Shown: positions 16,795 to 25,033 of the stretch, in pieces
Layout of the letters: each line of letters opens with the position of its first letter
Position numbering within the stretch: the stretch's first letter is position 1
Notes under the pieces: generated by a model
Seen by the model: the letters and a program-made list of their open reading frames with translations, nothing else
Database searches by the model: none
Told to the model about the DNA's origin: nothing
Translations under genes and position numbers: made by a program
Source of the DNA: Caballeronia insecticola
Lineage (GTDB): Bacteria; Pseudomonadota; Gammaproteobacteria; Burkholderiales; Burkholderiaceae
DNA: 64,000 nt
Assembly: GCF_000402035.1 (NCBI RefSeq)
Contig: NC_021289.1
Span: 372,001 to 436,000 of the forward strand
Direction of reading: 5' to 3'

Positions 16795-17300
16795 GATTCG
16801 ACAGGAGAATAGCGGTTCGCTGTTTTTATTGTGTCAGAAAACTGCGTGTGCGCGCATCTTCAATACGTTGCGAAACGTGGGCAAACGGGCAGGCGGCATT
16901 TTTTTCGCGCTTGTCTAATAGGTTTTTTTAAGCAATCATCCGCAGGAACGTGATGAACCGAACGTTCGTTCGAGGAACGGCAACGCGCGTTGCAAGCTAA
17001 GCACCGGCACGACAGAATCACGTTGCCATCTCACATGATGGGCCGTACGAACTCGAACGATGAGTTTAAACGCATGTGCTGAAGCGCCGTTGAGAAAAAT
17101 GAAAACAAAAGCATTCTCAGTTGTACTACTCTAGGAACGATAATTCGAAGCGGCAATGTCGACCTAGGCAGTCAAAGCGATTCATGCGGCGCGGCAGGAC
17201 CGGCTCTTGAGGCGGATCATGTCGCGCATTCCCGGAACTCCATCGGCCACGCCCAGCCGGCTCTCGTTGCGGCATGCGTTGTCGTCAGCAGGAGCGGAAC
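16795..17300. other. Non-coding stretch, no gene recognised
   Basis: About 500 bp of lower-GC sequence with poly-T runs (about 16899-16905 and 16923-16928), a small CGAACGTTCG palindrome at 16959-16968 and no frame with convincing composition. The last bases carry AGGAG, the ribosome site of the next gene. Confidence 0.5.
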
Positions 17301-17741
17301 ATGAAGCATCCATCGTTGATGGATCCCTGGAGCCGTACCCTGGCAATGCTCGATAGCCGGGCGAGCCGCCCGTCTGAACCGAACGACAGGAGCGTGTCGC
17401 TGACACGCACACTCGTCCGCAATATGTCCACAAGACCCACATGCATCGGCTCAGGCGAGGCGCATTGCGTGAACATTCGCGTTCTGGAGCGTCTTAGCGA
17501 TTCGACGCTTGCGTTGTCTTGGCACGATCCCACTTCATTCAATTATTCGGAGCAGGTCTGGTCGCTGTGCACTGCGCGCAAGCGCGGAACGTGTGCTTTG
17601 AGCGGCCAGGCAATCCGGCGCGGACAGCCCGTGTATCGGCCTAGACGCGTGGGCAGCTCGGTGCCGCTCAACAGCGGCGCGATGATTCTGGCGCTTGCGT
17701 TGACGCCGTGCGAGGAGGAAGCAGCCGTGGCTTCCGATTGA
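17301..17741 (+). CDS. DUF3331 domain protein
   Basis: The protein has 146 residues from the ATG at 17301, which follows AGGAG by 6 bp. The C-terminal half contains IRVLERLSDSTLALSWHDPT, EQVW, CALSGQAIRRGQPVYRPR and a final MILALAL segment, the pattern I associate with DUF3331, a family found mainly in Burkholderia and relatives and of unknown function. The CxxxG..I..G..VYRPR part suggests a small zinc- or nucleic-acid-type fold, but this is speculation. It stands alone between two non-coding stretches. Confidence 0.65.
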   Translation: MKHPSLMDPWSRTLAMLDSRASRPSEPNDRSVSLTRTLVRNMSTRPTCIGSGEAHCVNIRVLERLSDSTLALSWHDPTSFNYSEQVWSLCTARKRGTCALSGQAIRRGQPVYRPRRVGSSVPLNSGAMILALALTPCEEEAAVASD

Positions 17742-18206
17742 CCGGGCGCCACTTCACGCGTTGCATGCGTTGTTTCATTGAATTAGCGACTCTTGCGCTC
17801 GCAAAGACGGCCGTGCAACAAACGGGCGAGCGCAAGGGACCGAACACGTTTATGTCACGCAAATGGCATAGGCCAAATTGCCATCGCTTAAATGGTCTGA
17901 TTCACCACTCTGGAAAAAGGAATAGGCCGCTTTACGTCCAGACGTTTCAGTCTAAGCTCTTAGGATATATGCGTCGGGAAATTGCCTGATTTTTTAGGCT
18001 TAAAGCGAGCCAGTCAAAAGTAATCTTTTGAGAAATTGCGTTTGACATTGTCATGCACGCTATAAGATTCCCTAGCGGCAGAGTGCGGGGCTCAAAGCGC
18101 CGCTTAACGATGCTGACCCAACATCGTCTGAGCAACTGCTTCACGCCAAAAGTGTGTTCTTTAGGCCGCGCACTCAATTCGACGCTCAATATATCTCGGA
18201 GGAAAG
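17742..18206. other. Non-coding stretch upstream of the H-NS gene
   Basis: No gene is supported. The right part is AT-rich, as expected of an H-NS gene leader. A TTGACA at 18042-18047 and TATAAG at 18061-18066 look like promoter hexamers, but the 13-bp spacer is short, so the promoter is uncertain. GGAGGAAAG precedes the next start. Confidence 0.45.
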
Positions 18207-18686
18207 ATGGCAACGCTGTCGCAGCTGGAAAATCAGATTCAAAAGTTGCAGCGCCGCGCAGACGCATTGCGCGAAAAAAAGTCGACTGAAGCCATTGCGA
18301 ATATTCAGGCGCTCATGGCGGAATATGGCTTGACGACCGCAGATCTCGCCAAAGCGGGCTTAGGAAAAAAGCGAGGCCGTCCGGCCGGTTCGACGAATGC
18401 GTCGGCTTCACGCGGCAAGACGGCAGCGAAGTCCAAACTTCCGCCCAAGTATCGCGACCCGGCCACAGGCGCGACCTGGAGCGGGCATGCGCGTCCGCCT
18501 GCGTGGATCAAGGACGCTTCGGATCGAAGCGTATTTCTGATCGATAGCCCGGCGACGGGAAGCGTTGCACGGGGTGGAGCAGCATCGGCTTCGCGCGCCG
18601 CCAGCGCGAAAGGCGCAATTAAAGGCGCAACTAAAGGCGCTGCCAAGAAAACGGCTCGCAAGAGCGTGCAACGGGCATCCGCCTGA
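18207..18686 (+). CDS. H-NS family nucleoid-associated protein
   Basis: A 159-residue protein with an N-terminal coiled-coil oligomerisation region (about residues 1-50), a KKRGRPAG AT-hook-like basic motif at about 54-61, and the H-NS C-terminal DNA-binding motif YRDPATGATWSGHARPPAWI at about 82-101. The tail beyond residue 110 is Ala/Lys/Ser rich with repeated KGAxKGA units, an extension seen in Burkholderiaceae paralogues. It has a strong GGAGGAAAG ribosome site. Such proteins silence AT-rich, often acquired DNA. Confidence 0.9.
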   Translation: MATLSQLENQIQKLQRRADALREKKSTEAIANIQALMAEYGLTTADLAKAGLGKKRGRPAGSTNASASRGKTAAKSKLPPKYRDPATGATWSGHARPPAWIKDASDRSVFLIDSPATGSVARGGAASASRAASAKGAIKGATKGAAKKTARKSVQRASA

Positions 18687-18693
18687 TCGTCGT

Positions 18694-20166
18694 TTAACCG
18701 AGCAACGGGCTGTGCACTTTGGAAAATCCGCTCGCTCGATCATAAGCGAGTCCGAGTTGCAGCACGCCCAGATCTTCCTGGGCCGGGCCGATAATCTGCA
18801 ATCCGGCTGGCAATCCAGTCGCGCTAAAGCCAGCCGGCACGCTGAGCGCGGGCAGCGATGCCATCGTGGCGGGGACCACCGTCTCCATCCAGCGATGGTA
18901 CGTGTCCATCTCGCGCCCATCGATTGCGTGAGGCCAGTCGAGATTTGCATCGAATGGAAACACCTGCGCCGAAGGCATCACCAGATAATCGAAGCGGGCG
19001 AATAGCGTATTGATGGCTTGATACCAGGCAGACCGATCGCGCACTGCACGCGAAATATCTTCCCCCGATAGTTTCAAGCCTCGTTCGATTTCCCATACGG
19101 CTTCCGGCTTGAGCAGATTGCGCTTGGCGTCGTCGCGATAGAGCGGCGCATTCGTGCCGGCGAAAGTGAGACTGCGCAAGTCGAGCCAGGCGTGCCACAA
19201 ACGATCGAGATCGAACTCCACATGCGCAGCCTCGACCACGCAGCCGATGGTTTCGAAATGACGCAGGGCCGCTTCATAGATGTCCATTAAACCTGCGTCG
19301 GTGGGCAGGCGTCCGTTCATATCGCCCAGCCAGCCAATGCGCAGTCCGCGCGTGTCGCGTTCAAGCGCGTTAGCGAATTCCGCGGGTTTGTCGCTTTTGC
19401 GTGAGAGCGGCGCGCGCGCATCGAAGCCTGCTTGCACGGAAAGCAGAAGACCCAGGTCGGGAACCGTGCGTGCGATCGGGCCTGCGACGCTGAATTGCTG
19501 AAAGAAGACGTCATCGCTGGGTGCGTAAGGCACGCATCCCGGCGTCGTGCGAAAACCAAAGACGTTGTTGAATGCTGCGGGCGTGCGCAACGAGCCCATC
19601 ATGTCGGAGCCGTCCGCGCACGGCAACATGCGCAGCGCGACGGATACGGCAGCGCCACCACTGCTGCCGCCAGCAGAGCGAGATTGATCGAATGCGTTTC
19701 GCGTGGTTCCGTACACGGGGTTATAAGTGTGACCGCCCAATCCGAATTCCGGTGAGTTCGTGCGGCCTACAAATAGCGCGCCTGACCGGCGCATGCGTTC
19801 GTAGACGATCGCATCGTTCTGACTGACTTCGCCCGCGTAGATCGGCGAACCTTTGGTGGTGATCATGCCGGCGACCGGCAAAATGTCCTTAGGCGCTTGA
19901 GGAAATCCATGTAATGGTCCAAGGCTCTCGCCTTTGGACAATTGCGTATCGCGTTCGGATGCGAGCTTGACGAGCATATCGCGATCCTGCATCGCGACAA
20001 TGGCATTGACCACCTGATTCATGCGGTCGATCTGTGCGAGATATGCGTTCATCACTTCGACGCAAGACACAGCGCGCGCATGAATTGCTTGAGATAGCGC
20101 GACGGCATCGAGCGACACGATGTCGTCATTCGGCGAAGGGGAAGCGTGAGCGTCTAGGGCAGTCAT
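18694..20166 (-). CDS. Amidase (amidase-signature family)
   Basis: This 490-residue protein has the Ser-Ser-Lys catalytic set of the amidase-signature family. Lys93 lies in QAPKDILPVAG, the cis-serine is in SAGGSSGGAA (about 168-169), and the nucleophile Ser192 is in GSDMMGSLRTPAA. The last differs from the common GSDTGGSIR but is seen in a known subgroup. It hydrolyses carboxamides to acids and ammonia in the cytoplasm. It is downstream of the LLM oxidoreductase by 27 bp on the same strand, so the two are likely co-transcribed. It converges on the H-NS gene with 7 bp between stops. Confidence 0.9.
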   Translation of the reverse strand: MTALDAHASPSPNDDIVSLDAVALSQAIHARAVSCVEVMNAYLAQIDRMNQVVNAIVAMQDRDMLVKLASERDTQLSKGESLGPLHGFPQAPKDILPVAGMITTKGSPIYAGEVSQNDAIVYERMRRSGALFVGRTNSPEFGLGGHTYNPVYGTTRNAFDQSRSAGGSSGGAAVSVALRMLPCADGSDMMGSLRTPAAFNNVFGFRTTPGCVPYAPSDDVFFQQFSVAGPIARTVPDLGLLLSVQAGFDARAPLSRKSDKPAEFANALERDTRGLRIGWLGDMNGRLPTDAGLMDIYEAALRHFETIGCVVEAAHVEFDLDRLWHAWLDLRSLTFAGTNAPLYRDDAKRNLLKPEAVWEIERGLKLSGEDISRAVRDRSAWYQAINTLFARFDYLVMPSAQVFPFDANLDWPHAIDGREMDTYHRWMETVVPATMASLPALSVPAGFSATGLPAGLQIIGPAQEDLGVLQLGLAYDRASGFSKVHSPLLG

Positions 20167-20193
20167 GATTTAACCGTGATAGAGCGGACCGAT

Positions 20194-21162
20194 TTAACGA
20201 TGAAACTCGGGAAGCACATAAGCGGCGACTTCTTCGATGATATCGCGCGCAGGGCGTCGCTCCGAATCGATATTGAGCGTGACATGATGCGTGCCGCTTT
20301 CGCGCATGCGATGCAGCACGTCGGTAAGCGCGCGATGCCCTGTGCGATAACCGAGCGAAATGTCGCTTGCGGGTTCGTCGGCGTTATTGCCGAGATCGAG
20401 CCGCATCGCAACACCGAAAGCGCGAAAGGCGCCGGGAACGGTGCGTTCGACCGCTGCGCGCCACATGCTGTAGCGGCCGCGTTGCGCTTGCGGCTCGCGG
20501 TGATAGGTCATCCAGCCGAATGAATGGCGCGCGATCCAGTCGACGCTTTGACCGCCCGAGCCCACTGCCAGCAATGGAATCGGCGCACTTTGGCGAGGCA
20601 GAAGATAGAACTCGGATGAGTCTTCCGGCGCACTGTCGGCAATCACGCGCGAGGGCATCGCGATAGCTGCGGCAAGCGTCTCCCAATGGTCGCGGTAAAG
20701 ATCGCGGCGCTCATCCGGGTTGCGGCCGAACGCGGCATATTCAGGCGGACGGTCACCCGAGCCGACGCCAAGAATGAAACGTCCTTGCGATAGCGTGTTC
20801 ACCGAGAAGGCGCCTTTGGCGATGTGCAGCGGATGTCTGAGCGTCAACACGATTGCACCGCTGATGAGCGCAATGCGCTCCGTATTCGATGCCAGCGCAC
20901 CGAGCAATACCCACGGATCGAGATGTCCGACAGGATCGGGATAGTCGATGCTGTTGAGCGGCACGTCGCGAACCCAGAGCGCGCGAAAACCGAGCCGGTC
21001 GGCCAAGCGCGCAAGCGCAATCTGTTCGTTGAAATCGACTACGTCTTGATTCTGGCCGGTGATAGGCAACGTGATACCTATCGAGAGCGCGTCTCGAACG
21101 AATACTTCGCTTGCGACAGAAGATAAGGCCGGAGTGTTTTCGCTAGCGGTCATGACACGCAT
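20194..21162 (-). CDS. LLM class flavin-dependent oxidoreductase
   Basis: About 322 residues from the ATG at 21162 (MRVMTASEN); an ATG nine bases further in is also possible, and neither has a clear ribosome site. The sequence LSIGITLPITGQNQDV, then GHLDPWVLLGALAS, and later GRFILGVGSGDRPPEYAAFG match the luciferase-like TIM-barrel family TIGR03571. These are FMN/F420-type oxidoreductases of unknown substrate. The neighbouring amidase suggests joint breakdown of an amide, which is inference. Confidence 0.85.
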   Translation of the reverse strand: MRVMTASENTPALSSVASEVFVRDALSIGITLPITGQNQDVVDFNEQIALARLADRLGFRALWVRDVPLNSIDYPDPVGHLDPWVLLGALASNTERIALISGAIVLTLRHPLHIAKGAFSVNTLSQGRFILGVGSGDRPPEYAAFGRNPDERRDLYRDHWETLAAAIAMPSRVIADSAPEDSSEFYLLPRQSAPIPLLAVGSGGQSVDWIARHSFGWMTYHREPQAQRGRYSMWRAAVERTVPGAFRAFGVAMRLDLGNNADEPASDISLGYRTGHRALTDVLHRMRESGTHHVTLNIDSERRPARDIIEEVAAYVLPEFHR

Positions 21163-21204
21163 CGCGTCAGGAAATTGGCTTGACGTCGATGGTATCACCG
21201 CAAT

Positions 21205-21236
21205 TCGAAAGAGCGCCGGCGCCGCGCGGCGCCGGG
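21205..21236 (-). terminator. Candidate terminator after the MctP gene
   Basis: CCGGCGCC-GCGC-GGCGCCGG (21216-21235) is a perfect 8-bp GC stem with a 4-base loop, 24 bp past the mctP stop. On the minus strand it is followed by CTCTTTCG, a weak T tract. It separates the symporter unit from the LLM-amidase unit. Confidence 0.45.
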
Positions 21237-21259
21237 CATTGTGTCGACTAGGCGCGAAC

Positions 21260-22741
21260 TTATACCGCAGGCACAACGCTGCGCCGCGTAACGAGCGACA
21301 CGACATACGTCACGATGATATTCACCGCGAGCGCAATCAAACCGATATACATCGGCCAGGTTGCATCGCCCACATGCAAGGCATAAACCGGCTTAAGGCC
21401 TTGAGAAATTGCAAGCCCGGTGCCGAGGACGATGCCGCAGAGCCAGCCAAGGAAGAGGCCCGGCGTCGTCAAACGGCGCGTAAAGAGCGTGAACACGATG
21501 GCAGGGAAAATTTGCAGAATCCACACGCCACCAAGCAATTGCAGATCGATCGCATACTGGGTCGGCAGGAACACGATGAAAAGCAAGGCGCCGAACTTCA
21601 CGACAAGCGATACGAGCTTGGCGGTCGATGCTTCGGACGCCGGCGTCATGTCGGGAGAAACGAGCGGACGCCACAGGTTGCGCGTGAACAGATTCGCCGC
21701 GCCGATCGACATGATCGCCGCAGGCACGAGCGCACTGATTGCGATCGCTGCCGCCGCGAAGCCGACGAACCATGACGGAAACAGCGTACCGAAGAGCGTC
21801 GGTACGACGTCCGAGGCGGACTTCACATGCACGCCCGCCGCGATCGCCATATAGCCGAGCAACGCGATCAAGCCAAGCAACAACGTATAAGCCGGCAGAA
21901 AAATTGCGTTCTTGCGGACGGTCGCAGCCGACGACGACGACAAGACCGCAGTCATCGTATGCGGATACATGAACGCCGCGAGCGCCGAGCCGAGCGCAAG
22001 CGATGCATAGGCTGTGAATTGACCGGGCTTGAGAATGATGCCGGTCGGGCCGCCCTTAGCCTTGAAGTATTGATCGGCCGAGTCGAACACGTGCGCGTAG
22101 CCGCCGAGCTTGAGCGGGATGAGCCACACCGCCGCAATCACGACGATATAGATCATGATGTCCTTCACGAACGCGATCATTGCGGGCGCACGCAGGCCGC
22201 TGGTGTAGGTATAGAGCGCGAGAATCACGAACGCGATGATAAGCGGCAGTTCACCCGTTATGCCAAGGCCCTTGATGACGACCTGCATGCCGACGAGCTG
22301 CAACGCGATATACGGCATTGTCGCGACGATGCCCGTTACGGCGACCGCCGCCGGGAACCATTTGCCGCCGTATTCGCCTTGCACGTAATCGGCGCCGGTG
22401 ATGTGGTTCTTCGCTTGCGCGATCTTCCACAGTTTCGGCATGACCGCAAACACGAACGGATAAACGATGATCGTATAAGGCAGCGCAAAGAAACCGTACG
22501 CGCCGACCGAATAGACTAAAGCAGGCACGGCGATCACCGTATAAGCGGTATAGAAATCGCCACCGACGAGAAACCATGAAATCAACACGCCGAACTGGCG
22601 GCCGCCCAGGCCCCACTCATGCAACTGATTGAGATCGCCGCGTTTCCAGCGTGCGGCGAAGAAGCCGACGACAGTCACGAGCACGAAGAACGCGATGAAG
22701 ATGGTCATCGCGACCGGATCGACAGGAGTGAGATCGTTCAT
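21260..22741 (-). CDS. mctP: Sodium:solute symporter, monocarboxylate permease MctP type
   Basis: This 493-residue polytopic inner-membrane protein of the SSS family has about 13 hydrophobic segments. The start contains LVTVVGFFAARWKRG and the loop EWGLGGRQFGVLISWFLVGGDFYTAYT, typical of MctP-like carriers for lactate, pyruvate, alanine and other monocarboxylates. Its ATG overlaps the stop of the DUF3311 gene (ATGA), the standard accessory pairing for this subfamily, so coupled translation is expected. Confidence 0.88.
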   Translation of the reverse strand: MNDLTPVDPVAMTIFIAFFVLVTVVGFFAARWKRGDLNQLHEWGLGGRQFGVLISWFLVGGDFYTAYTVIAVPALVYSVGAYGFFALPYTIIVYPFVFAVMPKLWKIAQAKNHITGADYVQGEYGGKWFPAAVAVTGIVATMPYIALQLVGMQVVIKGLGITGELPLIIAFVILALYTYTSGLRAPAMIAFVKDIMIYIVVIAAVWLIPLKLGGYAHVFDSADQYFKAKGGPTGIILKPGQFTAYASLALGSALAAFMYPHTMTAVLSSSSAATVRKNAIFLPAYTLLLGLIALLGYMAIAAGVHVKSASDVVPTLFGTLFPSWFVGFAAAAIAISALVPAAIMSIGAANLFTRNLWRPLVSPDMTPASEASTAKLVSLVVKFGALLFIVFLPTQYAIDLQLLGGVWILQIFPAIVFTLFTRRLTTPGLFLGWLCGIVLGTGLAISQGLKPVYALHVGDATWPMYIGLIALAVNIIVTYVVSLVTRRSVVPAV

Positions 22742-22953
22742 TTGAGGCCCTTATACACGACGTAAAGCAGGAGCGACGTGAGCGGCACCCAAAGAAACTG
22801 ATACCAGTAGAAAAACGGAAAGCCCGCTAAGGAAGGACGCGTGTCGTTATAGAACGGCAGCCACAGCAGTGCGACGTAAGGGATCAAAAGCACAGCCCAC
22901 AGCCATGGGCTGCGGGGCGCATCGTTGTTGGGTTCCAAAGCATGTCTCCTCAT
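22738..22953 (-). CDS. DUF3311 small membrane protein, MctP partner
   Basis: A 71-residue protein with two hydrophobic helices (around LWAVLLIPYVALLWLPFY and FLWVPLTSLLLYVVY) joined by a short loop with FFYWYQ. DUF3311 genes normally precede SSS symporters of the MctP type and overlap them, exactly as here. It is probably a small subunit or folding partner of the carrier in the inner membrane. No good ribosome site precedes the ATG. Confidence 0.85.
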   Translation of the reverse strand: MRRHALEPNNDAPRSPWLWAVLLIPYVALLWLPFYNDTRPSLAGFPFFYWYQFLWVPLTSLLLYVVYKGLK

Positions 22954-23196
22954 GAATCAGCGCTGACAAGAACGTGGCGGCGCGCCGGCCCGACGTTCGT
23001 TTCGCTGATGCGAGCAAAGGCCACGGCGCCAACGGGTGCGCATTATCCAAGATATTCCGGATTGTTGCCCGTTGCACAAGGGAGATACAAAGGAAGAAGA
23101 AATACTCGTTTACGAAGCGCTTTCTTGGTAATATCGACGTCGCTATTTTGAGTGCATTTCGCTAAAGAAATGCCTTCATAACTTATGAGGCTGGTC

Positions 23197-23877
23197 TTAC
23201 GAAGCGTTGACAGTTTGCGAACGACTTCGCTTGCCGACAAGCATCGCGCGCTTGCCGCCAAAGCCCGCGACCTTGCGATATTCAAAGCCGTTTTGCAGAA
23301 GCGCCCGCTTGACGTCGCCTGCGCTGGTATAGGTGGCGAAGGTTGCGTCGTCGCTCGTCATGCCGGCAAGCGTTGCGAATAGCGCGGGCGTCCACATGTC
23401 CGAATTCTTAGCGGGCGCGAAGCCGTCGAGATAAATGGCGTCCGCGCTCAGGCCGCGTTCGGACAAGTGCGGCAAGAGCGTGGTCGCGTCGCCGAAAGCG
23501 AACGTCAGCGCCAGGGCACCGGCCAGTGGCGAAATGGATTGGTCGTCGATGATTGCTGCATGTGCGCGACGCAAGTCGCCTGCGCTAAAGGGATGCTTCT
23601 CGATCGAAACGAATTCGATCGCCTTGACGCGCCGAGGATCGTCACGCCATGCCGCCCACGTTGCAAGAAAGTTGATGCCCATGCCGAAGCCCATTTCCAG
23701 CACGATCAAGCGCCTTTTCTCGCGCCACCGTTCAGGAAAACCATTGCCGTTCAGGAACACGTGGCGCGCTTGCGCCAGTGCGCCCGCAACGCTGTGGTAG
23801 ATGTTGTCATGGCGCGGTGAGTAGGGCGTTCCGTCATCGCGAGAGACGAGCGGAGCAACGGCAAGCGGCTCGTGCAT
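23197..23877 (-). CDS. mnmD: tRNA (5-methylaminomethyl-2-thiouridine)-methyltransferase, MnmD/MnmC2-like
   Basis: This 226-residue stand-alone methyltransferase has the class I SAM motif VLEMGFGMGINFLATW, the acidic residue in FVSIEKHPF, and the MnmC2 motif DAIYLDGFAPAKNSDMWTP. It matches the methyltransferase half of bifunctional MnmC, the last step of mnm5s2U34 wobble modification in tRNA. No FAD-dependent oxidase half is present, as in the MnmD subfamily. It begins 16 bp after the YceH gene, so the two form one minus-strand unit. Confidence 0.85.
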   Translation of the reverse strand: MHEPLAVAPLVSRDDGTPYSPRHDNIYHSVAGALAQARHVFLNGNGFPERWREKRRLIVLEMGFGMGINFLATWAAWRDDPRRVKAIEFVSIEKHPFSAGDLRRAHAAIIDDQSISPLAGALALTFAFGDATTLLPHLSERGLSADAIYLDGFAPAKNSDMWTPALFATLAGMTSDDATFATYTSAGDVKRALLQNGFEYRKVAGFGGKRAMLVGKRSRSQTVNAS

Positions 23878-23893
23878 GTTCGAGCGGACGCGT

Positions 23894-24601
23894 TCAGGCG
23901 TCAGTTGCCGGTTGATCGAGCGAGATGCCCAACTCGCTTGCCATGCGCTGAACGATCGCGCGCAATTGCACCACTTCGTGAGCGAGGCGCTTCTGCTCGG
24001 ACTTGAGCGCCTCGAATTCGGAAAGCGAAAAGGATTCGCCGCCCTGCATGTCCCGTGCGGGCATGTCGCTAAAGCTCACTTCGCCGCACAGCAGGTGCGC
24101 CCAACGATTTTCACGCTCGCCGGGGACGCGCGGCAGCTTGACGACGCGCGGCGGATCGTTACCGGCAAGCTCATCCAGAAAGCTCTCAACCGATGAGATA
24201 TCCGCGAACGAATGCAGCCGTGCGCTGTTGGCGCGCAATTCGGCGGCCGTTTGCGGACCGCGCAGGAACAGCGTCGCGAGCAATGCGACGGATTGGCTCG
24301 GCACGCCGAGTACCCGATTCACGTTGTGTTCGAAGCGCGGCACGCGACTGCTGCTGCCCTCGATAACGAGGCTCAGTCGCTTGAGGCCGTCGATGGTCGT
24401 CAGCACTTCGTCCTCGCTGACGTTCATGACCGGTGAGCGCGCTGTCTTCTGATTGCAACCCGCAGTCAGGGAATTCAGCGAAAGCGGATACGTGTCCGGT
24501 ACCGTATGCTGCTTTTCGACGAGTACGCCCAGAACGCGCGCCTCGAGCGGGGTGAGTTCGCGCAACGCGGGCCGCGGAGCGGCGTCAGAAGGAATGTTCA
24601 T
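23894..24601 (-). CDS. YceH/DUF480 family protein (UPF0502)
   Basis: A 235-residue protein made of two winged-helix-like DUF480 repeats. LTPLEARVLGVLVEKQHTVPDTYPLSLNSL is the characteristic start, followed by GCNQKTARSPVMNVSED. The C-terminus is a predicted coiled coil (FEALKSEQKRLAHEVVQL). Function is not established, though the family is widespread in proteobacteria. It is upstream of the MnmD gene on the same strand. Confidence 0.9.
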   Translation of the reverse strand: MNIPSDAAPRPALRELTPLEARVLGVLVEKQHTVPDTYPLSLNSLTAGCNQKTARSPVMNVSEDEVLTTIDGLKRLSLVIEGSSSRVPRFEHNVNRVLGVPSQSVALLATLFLRGPQTAAELRANSARLHSFADISSVESFLDELAGNDPPRVVKLPRVPGERENRWAHLLCGEVSFSDMPARDMQGGESFSLSEFEALKSEQKRLAHEVVQLRAIVQRMASELGISLDQPATDA

Positions 24602-25033
24602 ATGCGTGTGAAGGTTGCTGTGAGACGCCTATGATACCGGCGCCGCGTGGCGCGCCAATCATTACGCACCGTCTTGCGGCATGAAACGATTGCTCAAGCT
24701 TGTGCAACGTTAGGCAATTTGCGCTTTCTTGGTGCATGCTAAAGGCATGGCGTGTTTGGCATGCGTCTTTAAAGGAGAAGCTGAACGCTAAGACCATTGG
24801 CATTGAAGTTGCTTAAAACAAACGGCACTGGGCCGCCTGCGCAATCGATGCACCGCACACAATGGTGTGACGGATAGAAGTACATCGCGCTTCGGGGTTG
24901 CCTATCGACATATCTCGCAAGTTGGGATGTGTCACGTCTTTCGGGCTCTTCAGGCATTTTGCGAGTGCGACCAGAAAAACGAGCAAAGGGGAACCGTCAC
25001 TCCCCGGCATGCACTTCATATGGAAGACCGGCT
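24602..25033. other. Intergenic stretch upstream of the ATP-grasp/alpha-E locus
   Basis: No gene is supported. It contains a sigma-54-like -24/-12 element at 24798-24813, an unused AAAGGAG at about 24771, and GGAAGA just before the ATG at 25034. The remainder shows nothing clear. Confidence 0.5.
24798..24813 (+). promoter_or_regulatory. Candidate sigma-54 promoter
   Basis: TGGCATTGAAGTTGCT has GG and GC dinucleotides with the exact sigma-54 spacing and matches TGGCAC-G-N4-TTGCW except at two positions. It points toward the circularly permuted ATP-grasp gene 220 bp downstream. No enhancer-binding regulator is encoded nearby, so this is tentative. Confidence 0.35.

Noticed and set aside
17708..17989. 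A 93-residue plus-strand open frame after the DUF3331 gene
   Set aside because: It overlaps the DUF3331 gene end, has no ribosome site, and shows mixed composition without any domain.
18042..18066. A standard sigma-70 promoter for the H-NS gene (TTGACA, TATAAG)
   Set aside because: The hexamers are only 13 bp apart, too short for a normal promoter. It is mentioned only as uncertain.
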